A stretch of DNA of 64,000 bases from Streptomyces sp. DH-12 (GCF_002899455.1 NZ_PPFB01000001.1:5245001-5309000); one strand, 5' to 3'. Shown: positions 51,439 to 60,041, counted from the first letter of the stretch. A program made the numbers and translations. The notes: generated by a model not told the origin, from the sequence alone.

Positions 51439-52578
51439 GTGGTTCTGAAAACCTTCGGCTGGTCGTTCGCGGTGACCGCGCTCGGCCTGGTCGCAGCATT
51501 TCTCTTCGGGGGGTGGACAGCCTTCGGGATCGTGGCGATCCTCTCGATCCTCGAGATCTCGCTGTCCTTCGACAACGCGGTGGTCAACGCCGGAATCCTG
51601 AAGAAGATGAATGCCTTCTGGCAGAAGATCTTCCTCACCATCGGCATCCTGATCGCCGTCTTCGGCATGCGGCTGGTGTTCCCCGTCGTCATCGTCGCGG
51701 TCAGCGCACAGCTCGGCCCCATCGAGGCGGTCGACCTCGCGCTGAGCGACAAGGACCGTTACCAGGAGCTCGTCACCGATGCCCACCCGGCCATCGCGGC
51801 CTTCGGCGGCATGTTCCTGCTCATGATCTTCCTGGACTTCCTCTTCGAGGACCGGGAGATCAAGTGGCTGGCCTGGCTGGAGCGGCCGCTGGCCAAGCTC
51901 GGCAAGGTCGACATGCTGTCGGTCTGCGTGGCGCTGATCGTCCTGCTGATCTCCGCCGTGACCTTCGCCTCCAACGCCCACCAGCACGGCGGCGCGCACG
52001 TGGACAAGGCGGAGACGGTCCTGCTGGCCGGCATCGCCGGTCTGATCACCTACATGATCGTGGGCGGACTCTCCGGCTACTTCGAGGACAAGCTCGAAGA
52101 GGAGGAGGAGCAGGTACACGAGGAGGAGGAGAAGGCCGCACGCGAGGGCAAGCCCAAGTCGGTGATCGCCGTGGGCGGCAAGGCAGCCTTCTTCATGTTC
52201 CTCTACCTCGAGGTGCTGGACGCGTCCTTCTCCTTCGACGGTGTGATCGGCGCCTTCGCCGTCACCAACGACATCGTCCTGATGGCGCTCGGCCTCGGCA
52301 TCGGCGCCATGTACGTCCGGTCGCTCACGGTCTACCTGGTCCGCCAGGGCACCCTCGACGAGTACGTCTACCTGGAGCACGGCGCCCACTACGCCATCGG
52401 CGCCCTGGCGCTGATCCTGCTCGTCACCATCCAGTACGAGATCCCCGAGCTCATCACCGGCTCCATCGGCGTCATCCTGATCGGCGCCTCCTTCTGGTCC
52501 TCCGTGCTCCGCAACAGGCGGCTCGCCGCGGCCGAGGCGGCCGCGGGAGAGAAGACAGAGGTCTCGTCCGGGGTGTGA
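51439..52578 (+). CDS. TerC-like/DUF475 integral membrane protein
   Basis: 379 residues from a GTG. About nine membrane helices; the two TerC hallmark regions are LEISLSFDNAVVNAGILKKM and ASFSFDGVIGAFAVTNDIVL, each with intramembrane acids thought to bind metal. A charged, Glu-rich loop at about 215-240 faces the cytosol. TerC proteins assemble TerD-type proteins at the membrane and help manage metals such as manganese. It is directly after the two terD genes. The terminator at 52604-52648 ends this group. Confidence 0.92.
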   Translation: MVLKTFGWSFAVTALGLVAAFLFGGWTAFGIVAILSILEISLSFDNAVVNAGILKKMNAFWQKIFLTIGILIAVFGMRLVFPVVIVAVSAQLGPIEAVDLALSDKDRYQELVTDAHPAIAAFGGMFLLMIFLDFLFEDREIKWLAWLERPLAKLGKVDMLSVCVALIVLLISAVTFASNAHQHGGAHVDKAETVLLAGIAGLITYMIVGGLSGYFEDKLEEEEEQVHEEEEKAAREGKPKSVIAVGGKAAFFMFLYLEVLDASFSFDGVIGAFAVTNDIVLMALGLGIGAMYVRSLTVYLVRQGTLDEYVYLEHGAHYAIGALALILLVTIQYEIPELITGSIGVILIGASFWSSVLRNRRLAAAEAAAGEKTEVSSGV

Positions 52579-52603
52579 CAGCCCTCCCGATGAGGAACGC
52601 TCT

Positions 52604-52648
52604 CGACGGGGCGGCCACGAGGACCGGGTCCTCGTGGCCGCCCCGTCG
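52604..52648 (+). terminator. Very strong terminator after the terC-type gene
   Basis: CGACGGGGCGGCCACGAGGA plus C (52604-52624) pairs perfectly over 21 bp with 52628-52648, with a three-base loop. It isolates the terD-terD-terC transcript from the next gene. Confidence 0.92.
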
Positions 52649-52713
52649 GCCGTGCGGCGCACCGGCGCCCCGCGGCCACCGGCGGGGGCCCGACGAGTGG
52701 ACATGGGGCGGGA

Positions 52714-53451
52714 ATGGGTTTACTGGACGGACTGCGGCGCGGGCGGAACGACGACTTCGTCTCCGGCAACGCGGCCACGAACGCCATCGAGCTGACCAAG
52801 CGGCACCCACACGTGTCCCTGACCAAACAGGGCGCCGCCACCGGGCATCTGCGCATCAACCTGAGCTGGCAGATGCGCACCTCCGACTTCGGCGGCCTGC
52901 AGCGCGAGAGCCTGCTGCGCCACCCGTTCAGGGCGCTCAAGCCGCCGGAGGTCGTCGCGCACAGTCAGTCCATGGTCAACGTCGACCTCGACCTGGGCTG
53001 CCTGTACGAGCTGCAGGACGGCACCAAGGGCGTGGTGCAGCCCCTCGGCGGCTATCTGGGCGACGTCAACGATCCGCCGTACGTCAAGCTCAGCGGTGAC
53101 GACCGGTTCGGCTCCGCCTCCGGCGAGACGATCTACGTCAACCTCGACCAGCGGGAGAACATCAAACGCCTGCTGGTCTTCGCCTACATCTACGACCAGA
53201 CCCCGGCCTTCGACCGCACCAAGGCCGTCGTCACGCTCCACCCGAGCAACGGCCCGCGCGTCGAGATCTCCCTCGACGAACGCCAGCCGCAGGCCCGCTC
53301 CTGCGCGGTGGTGCTGATCGAGAACGTGAAGAACGAGATCGTCGTGCGCCGCGAGGTGCGGTTCGTCTACGGCTTCCAGGCCGAGCTGGACCGCCTGTAC
53401 GGCTGGGGCCTGCAGTGGGGCAGGGGCTCCAAGACCAAGCCCCACCGCTGA
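52714..53451 (+). CDS. TerD-superfamily protein (tellurium-resistance type, TerA-like)
   Basis: 245 residues. After a short N-terminus (GLLDGLRRGRNDDF) the domain begins at about 28 with IELTKRHPHVSLTKQGAATG and follows TerD topology: VNVDLDLGCLYELQDGTKG with acidic residues at the calcium site, then YVNLDQRENIKRLLVFAYIY and a final YGWGLQWGRGSKTKPHR. Several calcium acids are less conserved than in the two TerD proteins, so binding may be weaker. It is separated from terC by the terminator and is convergent with another terD, so it has its own promoter. Confidence 0.82.
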   Translation: MGLLDGLRRGRNDDFVSGNAATNAIELTKRHPHVSLTKQGAATGHLRINLSWQMRTSDFGGLQRESLLRHPFRALKPPEVVAHSQSMVNVDLDLGCLYELQDGTKGVVQPLGGYLGDVNDPPYVKLSGDDRFGSASGETIYVNLDQRENIKRLLVFAYIYDQTPAFDRTKAVVTLHPSNGPRVEISLDERQPQARSCAVVLIENVKNEIVVRREVRFVYGFQAELDRLYGWGLQWGRGSKTKPHR

Positions 53452-53487
53452 GCCGCGGGCCGCCCGGGGCGCCCGTCGCGGTGCGTC

Positions 53488-54465
53488 CTAGCGTCCGATG
53501 AACTGCGGTCCCTGCGGCGGCAGCCGGAAGTCCGGGTCGGGCGCGCCCGTGGCCGGCGGCGGGAAGCCGTACCCCGCCTGTGCCGGCTGGGCGGCGGCCG
53601 TGGCGGGCGCGGGCGCCGGATAGCCGTACGTGGGACGGCTCGTCGGGTGCGGGTAGCCGTAGGCGGGCTGCGCGGCGGCGGGCGGGGCGGCCGGGGGCTG
53701 CTGCGGGGGGTAGCCGTACGCGGGCTGCGTGGGCACACCCGCGGGCGGCTGCTCCGGCGGCAGCGGGCGGGACACCTCCGGGACCGGCGGCACCTCCGGG
53801 ACCGGCGGCACCGCCGGAACCTGCGGCTGCGTCACCGCGTCGGGCGAGATGCCCTCGGGGGCCTGCGCCGGGGGCTCGGGCGTGCTCGGCGCGGCGGACG
53901 TCTCCGGATCCCCGGCGGCCTCCGACTCGTCCACCGAGATGCCGAAGTCGGTCGCCAGGCCCTTCAGCCCGTTCGAGTAGCCCTCGCCGAGCGCCCGGAA
54001 CTTCCAGCCCTCCCCGCGCCGGTACAGCTCGCCGCAGATCAGCGCGGTCTCCTGGCCCGTCTCAGGCTTGACGTCGAAGTGGGCCAACGCCTCCCCGTCG
54101 GGGTTCTGCGCGTCGTACAGCAGGATGCGCAGCGTCTTGACGCGGTCGAAGGTCACGCCGTCCGCCGACGCGACGAGGAGGATGCGGCCGACACCGGACT
54201 CGACACCGGCGAGATCTGTCTGGATCGTGTCGGTCAGGCCCTCGGTGACGCGCTTCTTGCCGAGCCGCCACACCTTCCCGGACGGGTGCCGGGGCTGGTT
54301 GTAGAAGACGAAGTCCTCGTCGGAGCGCACGCGGCCGTCGAGACCGAGGAGCAGCGCGGAGGCGTCGACGTCCGGCACCCCCTGCCCGGGCGACCAGCGC
54401 AGCACGGCGCGTACCGTGGTGGCCTCGAGAGGAACGTTCGACCCCTTCAGCATCGCGTGCGTCAT
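53488..54465 (-). CDS. TerD-domain protein with Pro/Tyr-rich C-terminal tail
   Basis: 325 residues from the ATG at 54465. Residues 1-180 are a TerD domain: LKGSNVPLEATTVRAVLRWS, PDVDASALLLGLDGRVRSD, LICGELYRRGEGWKFRALGE and YSNGLKGLATDFGISVDE. Residues 185-325 are a disordered tail of Pro, Ala, Gln and Val with several YGYP motifs and an FIGR end. Such tails suggest phase-separating or adaptor behaviour. It is divergent from the lyase gene of the biosynthetic module (173 bp between starts), so the two directions could be controlled together. Confidence 0.9.
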   Translation of the reverse strand: MTHAMLKGSNVPLEATTVRAVLRWSPGQGVPDVDASALLLGLDGRVRSDEDFVFYNQPRHPSGKVWRLGKKRVTEGLTDTIQTDLAGVESGVGRILLVASADGVTFDRVKTLRILLYDAQNPDGEALAHFDVKPETGQETALICGELYRRGEGWKFRALGEGYSNGLKGLATDFGISVDESEAAGDPETSAAPSTPEPPAQAPEGISPDAVTQPQVPAVPPVPEVPPVPEVSRPLPPEQPPAGVPTQPAYGYPPQQPPAAPPAAAQPAYGYPHPTSRPTYGYPAPAPATAAAQPAQAGYGFPPPATGAPDPDFRLPPQGPQFIGR

Positions 54466-54638
54466 GCCGTCATCCTGCCTTCTCCGGCCTGGCCACGACA
54501 ATGCGGGGGGTCGGTCCCGACATCACGGGGTTACCTGAAGTTCATGCCCGGCGGGAACCGCCGACACGGGCTTCTACGTACTATTACCGGCCACCTTCCG
54601 GTGCTCCACAGAGTCCGCTACCGCCACGGGGGAGTTCA

Positions 54639-55805
54639 ATGCGTCATTTCGGGCACATCGCCCCTGAGGTGCGGAAACGCCTCTTCTACCGGGAGCCCTG
54701 CGCGTTCACCGCCGACTCTCCGGCCCGGCTGCTGTCCGCGGCGCTCGGCGCCACGCTCTACAGCCCCGCCACCCGCCCCCGGCTCGCCGACGACGTCGTC
54801 AAGCAGGGCGCCCGCGGCGTGGTCTCCATGGTGCTGTGCCTGGAGGACTCCATCAGCGACGCCGAGGTCGTCGCCGGTGAGGAGAACCTGGTCCGCCAGC
54901 TCACCGACCTCGCCGCGCGGCCCGGAGCCGACCTGCCGCTGCTGTTCGTCCGGGTCCGGGAGCCCGAGCAGATCGGCGACCTGGTCCGCCGCCTCGGCCC
55001 CGCCGTGGCGGTGCTGTCCGGATTCGTGCTGCCGAAGTTCACCGCCGAACGCGGCCTGCCGTTCCTCGAGGCGCTCACCGCCGCCGAGTCCGCGAGCGGC
55101 CGCCGGCTGTTCGCCATGCCGGTGCTGGAGTCGCCCGAGCTGCTCTACCGCGAGACCCGCGTCGAGACCCTCGAAGGCATCTTCCGCGCCGTCGACAAGT
55201 ACCGGGACCGCGTGCTCGCCCTGCGCCTGGGCGTCACCGACTTCTGCTCCTCCTACGGGCTGCGCCGCGGTCCCGACATGACCGCGTACGACATCCAGGT
55301 CGTCGCCTCCGTGATCTCCGACGTGGTCAACATGCTCGGCCGCGCCGACGGCACCGGGTTCACCGTGACCGGGCCCGTCTGGGAGTACTTCCGGGTGCAG
55401 GAGCGCATGTTCAAGCCGCAGCTGCGGCAGAGCCCTTTCCTGGAGGTGGAGGCCACCGCGCTGCGCCAGAGGCTCATCGAGCACGCCATGGACGGCCTGC
55501 TGCGCGAGATCTCCCTGGACCGGGCCAACGGCCTGCTCGGCAAGACCTGCATCCACCCCTCCCACGTGCTGCCCGTGCACGCGCTGTCCGTCGTCAGCCA
55601 CGAGGAGTACAGCGACGCCCAGGACATCCTCCGGCCGGAACGCGACGGCGGGGGTGTACTGCGCTCCGCGTACACCAACAAGATGAACGAGGTGAAGCCG
55701 CACCGCGCCTGGGCGGAGCGGACCCTGCTGCGCGCCGAGGTCTTCGGCGTCGCCAACGAGGACATCGGCTTCGTGGAACTGCTCGCGGCGGGCCTGGCCG
55801 AGTGA
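54639..55805 (+). CDS. Ter-associated C-C bond lyase (HpcH/HpaI, citrate-lyase-like TIM barrel)
   Basis: 388 residues from an ATG with GGGGGAG upstream. The barrel has VSMVLCLEDSISDAEVVAGE with a metal-binding Glu-Asp pair, LLFVRVREPEQIG, FAMPVLESPELLYRE with a second Glu, and LALRLGVTDFCSSYGLRRG. It ends with KTCIHPSHVLPVHALSVVSH. These features match the C-C_Bond_Lyase group that occurs in Ter operons rather than true citrate lyase, and no citrate lyase partners are present. It is proposed to make or break a carbon bond in a nucleoside-like metabolite. First gene of a tight three-gene operon (54639-59196). Confidence 0.88.
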   Translation: MRHFGHIAPEVRKRLFYREPCAFTADSPARLLSAALGATLYSPATRPRLADDVVKQGARGVVSMVLCLEDSISDAEVVAGEENLVRQLTDLAARPGADLPLLFVRVREPEQIGDLVRRLGPAVAVLSGFVLPKFTAERGLPFLEALTAAESASGRRLFAMPVLESPELLYRETRVETLEGIFRAVDKYRDRVLALRLGVTDFCSSYGLRRGPDMTAYDIQVVASVISDVVNMLGRADGTGFTVTGPVWEYFRVQERMFKPQLRQSPFLEVEATALRQRLIEHAMDGLLREISLDRANGLLGKTCIHPSHVLPVHALSVVSHEEYSDAQDILRPERDGGGVLRSAYTNKMNEVKPHRAWAERTLLRAEVFGVANEDIGFVELLAAGLAE

Positions 55806-55927
55806 GCGAGGGGTCCGGCGGAGTGACCGGGAGGCCGGGGGGAGTGGCCGAGGGGCCCGGCGCAGCGACCGGGAGGCCCGGCGCAGCGACCGGGAGGCCC
55901 GGGGGAGTGACCGAGAGGGAGAGAAGT
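55802..55927 (+). repeat. Six in-frame 21-bp tandem repeats between lyase and PRTase genes
   Basis: The 126 bp from the lyase stop to the chosen PRTase start divide into exactly six 21-bp units of the pattern GTGACCGGGAGGCCCGGGGG plus A, most clearly at 55823-55843, 55865-55885 and 55886-55906. The frame stays open with the PRTase gene, four units begin with GTG, and the first GTG overlaps the lyase stop. If translated it would add 42 residues of a V/A-T-G-R-P-G-G/A heptapeptide. Confidence 0.85.
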
Positions 55928-58387
55928 GTGAACACCTGGTCCGGCACCTGGGTCGCCGAGCGGCTCGGCGTCGAGCTGGCCGGCGACGAACGGCTGCGCG
56001 GGCTGCTGGGGCTGGCGCTGCGCCGCAACCCCAAGCGGGCCCACCTGCTGGTGTCGAACGTCCTCGGCAAGCACGTGCCCCAGGCGCCGTCCGTGGTGTA
56101 CGGACACGGCGTCGCGCTCGGCCGCCGGGTGCGGGAGCTGCTGGGCGAGGAGGCGGCCGGGCGGGCCGTCGTGCTCGGGTACGCCGAGACCGCGACCGGC
56201 CTCGGTCACTCCGTCGCCGACGGCCTGGGCGCCGCGCCCTGCCTGCACTCCACGCGCCGGCCGGTCGCCGGGGTCGCCACCGCCGGTGGTTTCGAGGAGT
56301 CGCACTCCCATGCCACCTCCCATCTGCTGCTGCCGGAGGACCCGGCCCTGCTGGCCGGGGACGGGCCGCTGGTGCTGGTCGACGACGAGTTCTCGACGGG
56401 CAACACGGTGCTGAACACCGTGCGCGCCCTGCATGCGCGGTATCCGCGGGAGCGGTACGTCGTCGTCGCGCTGGTCGACATGCGGTCGGCGGCGGACGCC
56501 GGGCGGCTGGAGGAGTTCGCCCGGGAGATCGGGGCGCGGATCGACCTGGTGACGACCGCGTCGGGGACGGTGCGGCTGCCCGACGGCGTCCTGGAGAGGG
56601 GGCAGGCCCTGGTGGCGCAGTACGAGGGCGCGGGTGGCGGTGGGGGGACGGCCGCGACGCCCACCGGGCCGCAGCCGCGCGGAGACCTCACGCGAGTGGA
56701 CCTGAACTGGCCCGCGGGTCTCCCCGACGGAGGCCGCCACGGCTTCACCCCCGCCCACCGCGCCCGGCTGGACGCGGCCCTCCCCGCCATGGCGGCCCGA
56801 ATAGCCACCGCCCTTCCCGAGGACGCGCACCGCGTCCTGGTCCTCGGCTTCGAGGAACTGATGTACGCCCCCCTGCGCCTCGCCGCCGAGCTGGAGCGCA
56901 CCACCGGCGCCGAGGTGCGCTACTCCACCACCACCCGGTCACCCGTCCTCGCGGTCGACAACCCCGGCTACGCCATTCGCAGCCGCCTCGTCTTCCCCGC
57001 CCACGACGACCCCGCCGACGGCCCCGGCGAGCGGTACGCCTACAACGTCGCGGGCGCCGGCTTCGACGCCGTCGTCGCCGTCGTCGACTCGGTCGCCGAC
57101 ACCCCCGCGCTGCACGCGCCCGACGGCCTGCTCGCCCGGCTCGCCGAACACACCCCGCACGTCCTCCTCGCGGTCGTACCGTCGTACGTGCCCGCCGCCG
57201 CCCAGGACGTTTCCGAAAGGCCCGCCACCATGCTGCCCGAGCCCCTCCGAGGCCCCGCCTTCTCCTCGTACGCGCCCGAGGAGGTCGGCTGGCTGCTCCA
57301 GGACCTCTCGGACGTGACGCTGGAGGCGCCGACCGAGGAGCGCGAGGAGGCCATCCAGAGCGGCGGCGCCCACTACGCCGAGTCGCTGCCCGTGGAGTAC
57401 CAGCCCAGCGAGCAGTACCAGCAGCTCTTCCACAACGCCCTGGACGCCTCGGCGGCCCGGCTGGCGCACGCCGTCGGCGTGGTCACCGAGATCGTCCTCG
57501 CCGAGCGGTCGCCCCGCCCGGTGCTGGTGTCGCTGGCCCGCGCGGGCACTCCGATCGGCATCCTGATGCGCCGCTGGGCGCAGCACCGCCACGGCCTGGA
57601 CCTGCCGCACTACGCCGTCTCCATCGTGCGCGGCCGCGGCATCGACGCCAACGCCCTGCGCCGGCTGGCCGCCCACCACGACCCGCGCGACGTGGTGTTC
57701 GTCGACGGCTGGACCGGCAAGGGCGCCATCACTCGCGAACTCGCCCAGGCCGTCGAGGAGTTCGAGAAGACCGAGGGCATCAGCGGCTTCGACCCGGAGA
57801 TCGCGGTCCTCGCCGACCCCGGTTCCTGCGTGCGCACCTACGGCACCCGCGAGGACTATCTGATCCCGTCCGCCTGTCTCAACTCCACGGTCTCCGGCCT
57901 GATCTCGCGCACCGTGCTGCGCGCCGACCTGGTCGGCCCCGACGACTACCACGGCGCGAAGTACTACCGAGAACTCGCGGACGCGGACCTGTCGGTGGCC
58001 TTCCTGGACGCCGTCTCCGCCCGCTTCGAGGAGGTCACCGAGGCCGCCTGCGCCGAGGCCAAGGACCTGCTCGCCGCCGACCGCACGCCCACCTGGGAGG
58101 GCTGGGCCGCCGTGGAACGCATCAGCGAGGAGTACGGCATCCACGACGTGAACCTCGTCAAGCCCGGTGTCGGCGAGACCACCCGGGTGCTGCTGCGCCG
58201 GGTGCCCTGGAAGGTGCTGGCCCGCGCCGGGGCCGGAAGCGACCTCGACCACGTCCGCCTGCTCGCCGAGCAGCGGGGCGTCCCCGTGGAGGAGGTTCCC
58301 GATCTGCCGTACACCTGCGTCGGGCTGATCCACCCCCGCTTCACCCGGGGCGCGACCGGCGCCGACGGCACGGCGGTGAGCCGCTGA
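55928..58387 (+). CDS. Ter-associated fusion: PRTase-TRSP and StiP-like/PELOTA protein
   Basis: 819 residues from the GTG at 55928 (GGGAGAGAA upstream); the frame is also open to a GTG at 55802. The first half is a phosphoribosyltransferase with the PRPP loop LVLVDDEFSTGNT (149-160), then a Gly-rich linker and a TRSP-like domain (about 255-430). The second half, from about 435, has a PRTase_1/StiP fold with VSLARAGTPIGILMRR (the residues 535-550 area), VVFVDGWTGKGAITREL (589-605) and Cys634 and Cys650; a PELOTA RNA-binding-like domain follows from about 735. In many genomes these are two genes. An in-frame ATG at 57230 with AAAGG upstream may also start the second half alone. Confidence 0.85.
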   Translation: MNTWSGTWVAERLGVELAGDERLRGLLGLALRRNPKRAHLLVSNVLGKHVPQAPSVVYGHGVALGRRVRELLGEEAAGRAVVLGYAETATGLGHSVADGLGAAPCLHSTRRPVAGVATAGGFEESHSHATSHLLLPEDPALLAGDGPLVLVDDEFSTGNTVLNTVRALHARYPRERYVVVALVDMRSAADAGRLEEFAREIGARIDLVTTASGTVRLPDGVLERGQALVAQYEGAGGGGGTAATPTGPQPRGDLTRVDLNWPAGLPDGGRHGFTPAHRARLDAALPAMAARIATALPEDAHRVLVLGFEELMYAPLRLAAELERTTGAEVRYSTTTRSPVLAVDNPGYAIRSRLVFPAHDDPADGPGERYAYNVAGAGFDAVVAVVDSVADTPALHAPDGLLARLAEHTPHVLLAVVPSYVPAAAQDVSERPATMLPEPLRGPAFSSYAPEEVGWLLQDLSDVTLEAPTEEREEAIQSGGAHYAESLPVEYQPSEQYQQLFHNALDASAARLAHAVGVVTEIVLAERSPRPVLVSLARAGTPIGILMRRWAQHRHGLDLPHYAVSIVRGRGIDANALRRLAAHHDPRDVVFVDGWTGKGAITRELAQAVEEFEKTEGISGFDPEIAVLADPGSCVRTYGTREDYLIPSACLNSTVSGLISRTVLRADLVGPDDYHGAKYYRELADADLSVAFLDAVSARFEEVTEAACAEAKDLLAADRTPTWEGWAAVERISEEYGIHDVNLVKPGVGETTRVLLRRVPWKVLARAGAGSDLDHVRLLAEQRGVPVEEVPDLPYTCVGLIHPRFTRGATGADGTAVSR
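57230..57232 (+). promoter_or_regulatory. Possible internal start of the StiP/PELOTA half
   Basis: In-frame ATG at codon 435 of the fusion, with GAAAGG ending eight bases earlier. The protein after it (MLPEPLRGPAFSSYAPEEVG) looks like the natural beginning of separately encoded relatives, so a second, shorter product of 385 residues may be made. Confidence 0.4.
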
Positions 58388-59196
58388 TGCCCGTCATCGT
58401 CGCCAGCGACCTCGACCGCACTCTCATCTACTCCGCCGCCGCCCTCGCCCTGACCATGCCCGACGCGCGGGCGCCCAGGCTGCTGTGCGTGGAGGTCCAC
58501 GAGAGCCGGCCCCTGTCCTACCTGACGGAGACCGCCGCCCGGCTCCTCACCGAGCTGGGCGACGAGGCCCTGTTCGTCCCCACCACCACCCGCACCCGCA
58601 AGCAGTACCAGCGCATCAACCTCCCCGGCCCCGCCCCGACCTACGCGATCTGCGCCAACGGCGGCCACCTGCTCGTCGACGGCGTCTCCGACCGCGACTG
58701 GCACGCGCGGGTGCAGGCCCGGCTGGCCGACGAGTGCGCTCCGCTCTCCGAGGTGCAGGACCATCTGCTGCGCACCGCCGACCCCGTGTGGGTGCGCAAG
58801 CACCGGACCGCCGAGGACCTCTTCGCCTACCTCGTCGTGGAGCGCGAACTGCTGCGCGAGGAGTGGGTGAAGGAACTCGGGGAGTGGGCGGAGAACCGCG
58901 GCTGGACCGTGTCCCTCCAGGGCCGCAAGATCTACGCCGTGCCCAAGCCGCTCACCAAGAGCGCGGCCATGCGGGAGGTCGCCCGCCGCAGCGGCGCCGA
59001 CCTGACCCTCGCCGCGGGCGACTCCCTCCTCGACGCGGACCTGCTCCTCGCCGCCGACCAGGGCTGGCGTCCGGGCCACGGCGAACTCGCCGAGGCCTCC
59101 TGGACGGCCCCCGGTATCCGGTCCCTGCCCGAGCGGGGCGTCCTGGCGGGCGAACGCATCCTCCGCGAGTTCCTCCGCACCGTCCGCTCCCGCTGA
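58387..59196 (+). CDS. HAD-superfamily phosphatase of the Ter module
   Basis: 269 residues; the ATG overlaps the previous stop by one base (TGATG), so translation is coupled. The HAD nucleophile motif is VIVASDLDRTLIYS with Asp8 and Asp10; later KSAAMREVARRSGADLTLAA followed by GDSLLDADLL gives the Lys and the acid pair. It would remove phosphate from a sugar- or nucleotide-like intermediate. With the lyase and PRTases it makes up three of the proposed Ter pathway enzymes; the ATP-grasp enzyme found in many such operons is not in the window. Confidence 0.87.
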   Translation: MPVIVASDLDRTLIYSAAALALTMPDARAPRLLCVEVHESRPLSYLTETAARLLTELGDEALFVPTTTRTRKQYQRINLPGPAPTYAICANGGHLLVDGVSDRDWHARVQARLADECAPLSEVQDHLLRTADPVWVRKHRTAEDLFAYLVVERELLREEWVKELGEWAENRGWTVSLQGRKIYAVPKPLTKSAAMREVARRSGADLTLAAGDSLLDADLLLAADQGWRPGHGELAEASWTAPGIRSLPERGVLAGERILREFLRTVRSR

Positions 59197-59240
59197 GCCG
59201 GCACCCCTACAGGCATCCCTGCCGGGGCCCGGCCGGGGGA

Positions 59241-60041
59241 TCATTCGGGGCGGCGCAGGATCAGGGTGTCGGCGGCCGAGCGAGCGGGCCGGGCGTGCGC
59301 GGACGAGGTGTCGTCGGCCGCCCCGGCCTCGTCGGCGTCGGCGTCCGCCCCGTGGGAGCCGGCGCCCGCCGAGCCCCGTCCGGCGCGGCGGCTGCCGCCG
59401 CCCGAGCGGAACAGGCGTATGACCACGAAGGTCACCAGGGCCAGGGCGGCCGCGGCCAGCACCGCCTTCGAGTAGGTCGAGACGACGGACGTCACCTGGG
59501 TCCAGTTGTCCCCGAGCGCGTAGCCCGCGAGCACGAACGCGGTGTTCCATATCGCGCTGCCCAGCGTGGTCAGGCCGAGGAACAGCGGCAGCGGCATCCG
59601 CTCCACCCCGGCGGGTATGGAGACGAGGCTGCGGAAGAGCGGGATCATCCGGCCGAAGAACACCGCCTTCGACCCGTGCCGCAGGAACCACGCCTCCGTC
59701 TTCTCCACGTCCGCGACCTTCACCAGCGGCAGCCGTCTCGCCAGCGCCAGAGTCCGCTCCCGGCCGAGCAGCGCCCCCACCCCGTACAGGGCGAGCGCGC
59801 CGATCACCGAACCGGCGGTGGTCCACAGCAGCACGGCGATCAGGCCCATCCGCCCGTTGCTCGCGGCGAACCCCGCCAGCGGCAGGATCACCTCGCTGGG
59901 CACGGGCGGGAAGAGGTTCTCGAGCGCGATGGCGAGTCCGGCCCCGGGGGCGCCGAGGGCGTCCATGAGGTCGTTGACCCACTGCGGTCCGGCGTCCGTG
60001 CCCGAGGCCGCCGTGATCGTCTGCGCTGCGATGGCTGTCAT
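59241..60041 (-). CDS. DedA-family membrane protein
   Basis: 266 residues. About five hydrophobic segments; the family marks are LENLFPPVPSEVILPLAGF and FFGRMIPLFRSLVSIPAG with the essential Arg. It ends with a Gly/Ser/Ala/Asp-rich cytosolic tail from about 210. DedA proteins are half-membrane-spanning transporters; some flip undecaprenyl phosphate or phosphatidylethanolamine. The ATG at 60041 is chosen; GTG at 60050 is also in frame. It is divergent from the two-component genes, and the direct-repeat site at 60100-60135 lies between them. Confidence 0.88.
   Translation of the reverse strand: MTAIAAQTITAASGTDAGPQWVNDLMDALGAPGAGLAIALENLFPPVPSEVILPLAGFAASNGRMGLIAVLLWTTAGSVIGALALYGVGALLGRERTLALARRLPLVKVADVEKTEAWFLRHGSKAVFFGRMIPLFRSLVSIPAGVERMPLPLFLGLTTLGSAIWNTAFVLAGYALGDNWTQVTSVVSTYSKAVLAAAALALVTFVVIRLFRSGGGSRRAGRGSAGAGSHGADADADEAGAADDTSSAHARPARSAADTLILRRPE

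Noticed and set aside
54639..55805. Citrate lyase beta subunit
   Set aside because: No alpha or gamma subunit genes; context and motifs fit the Ter-associated C-C bond lyase group.
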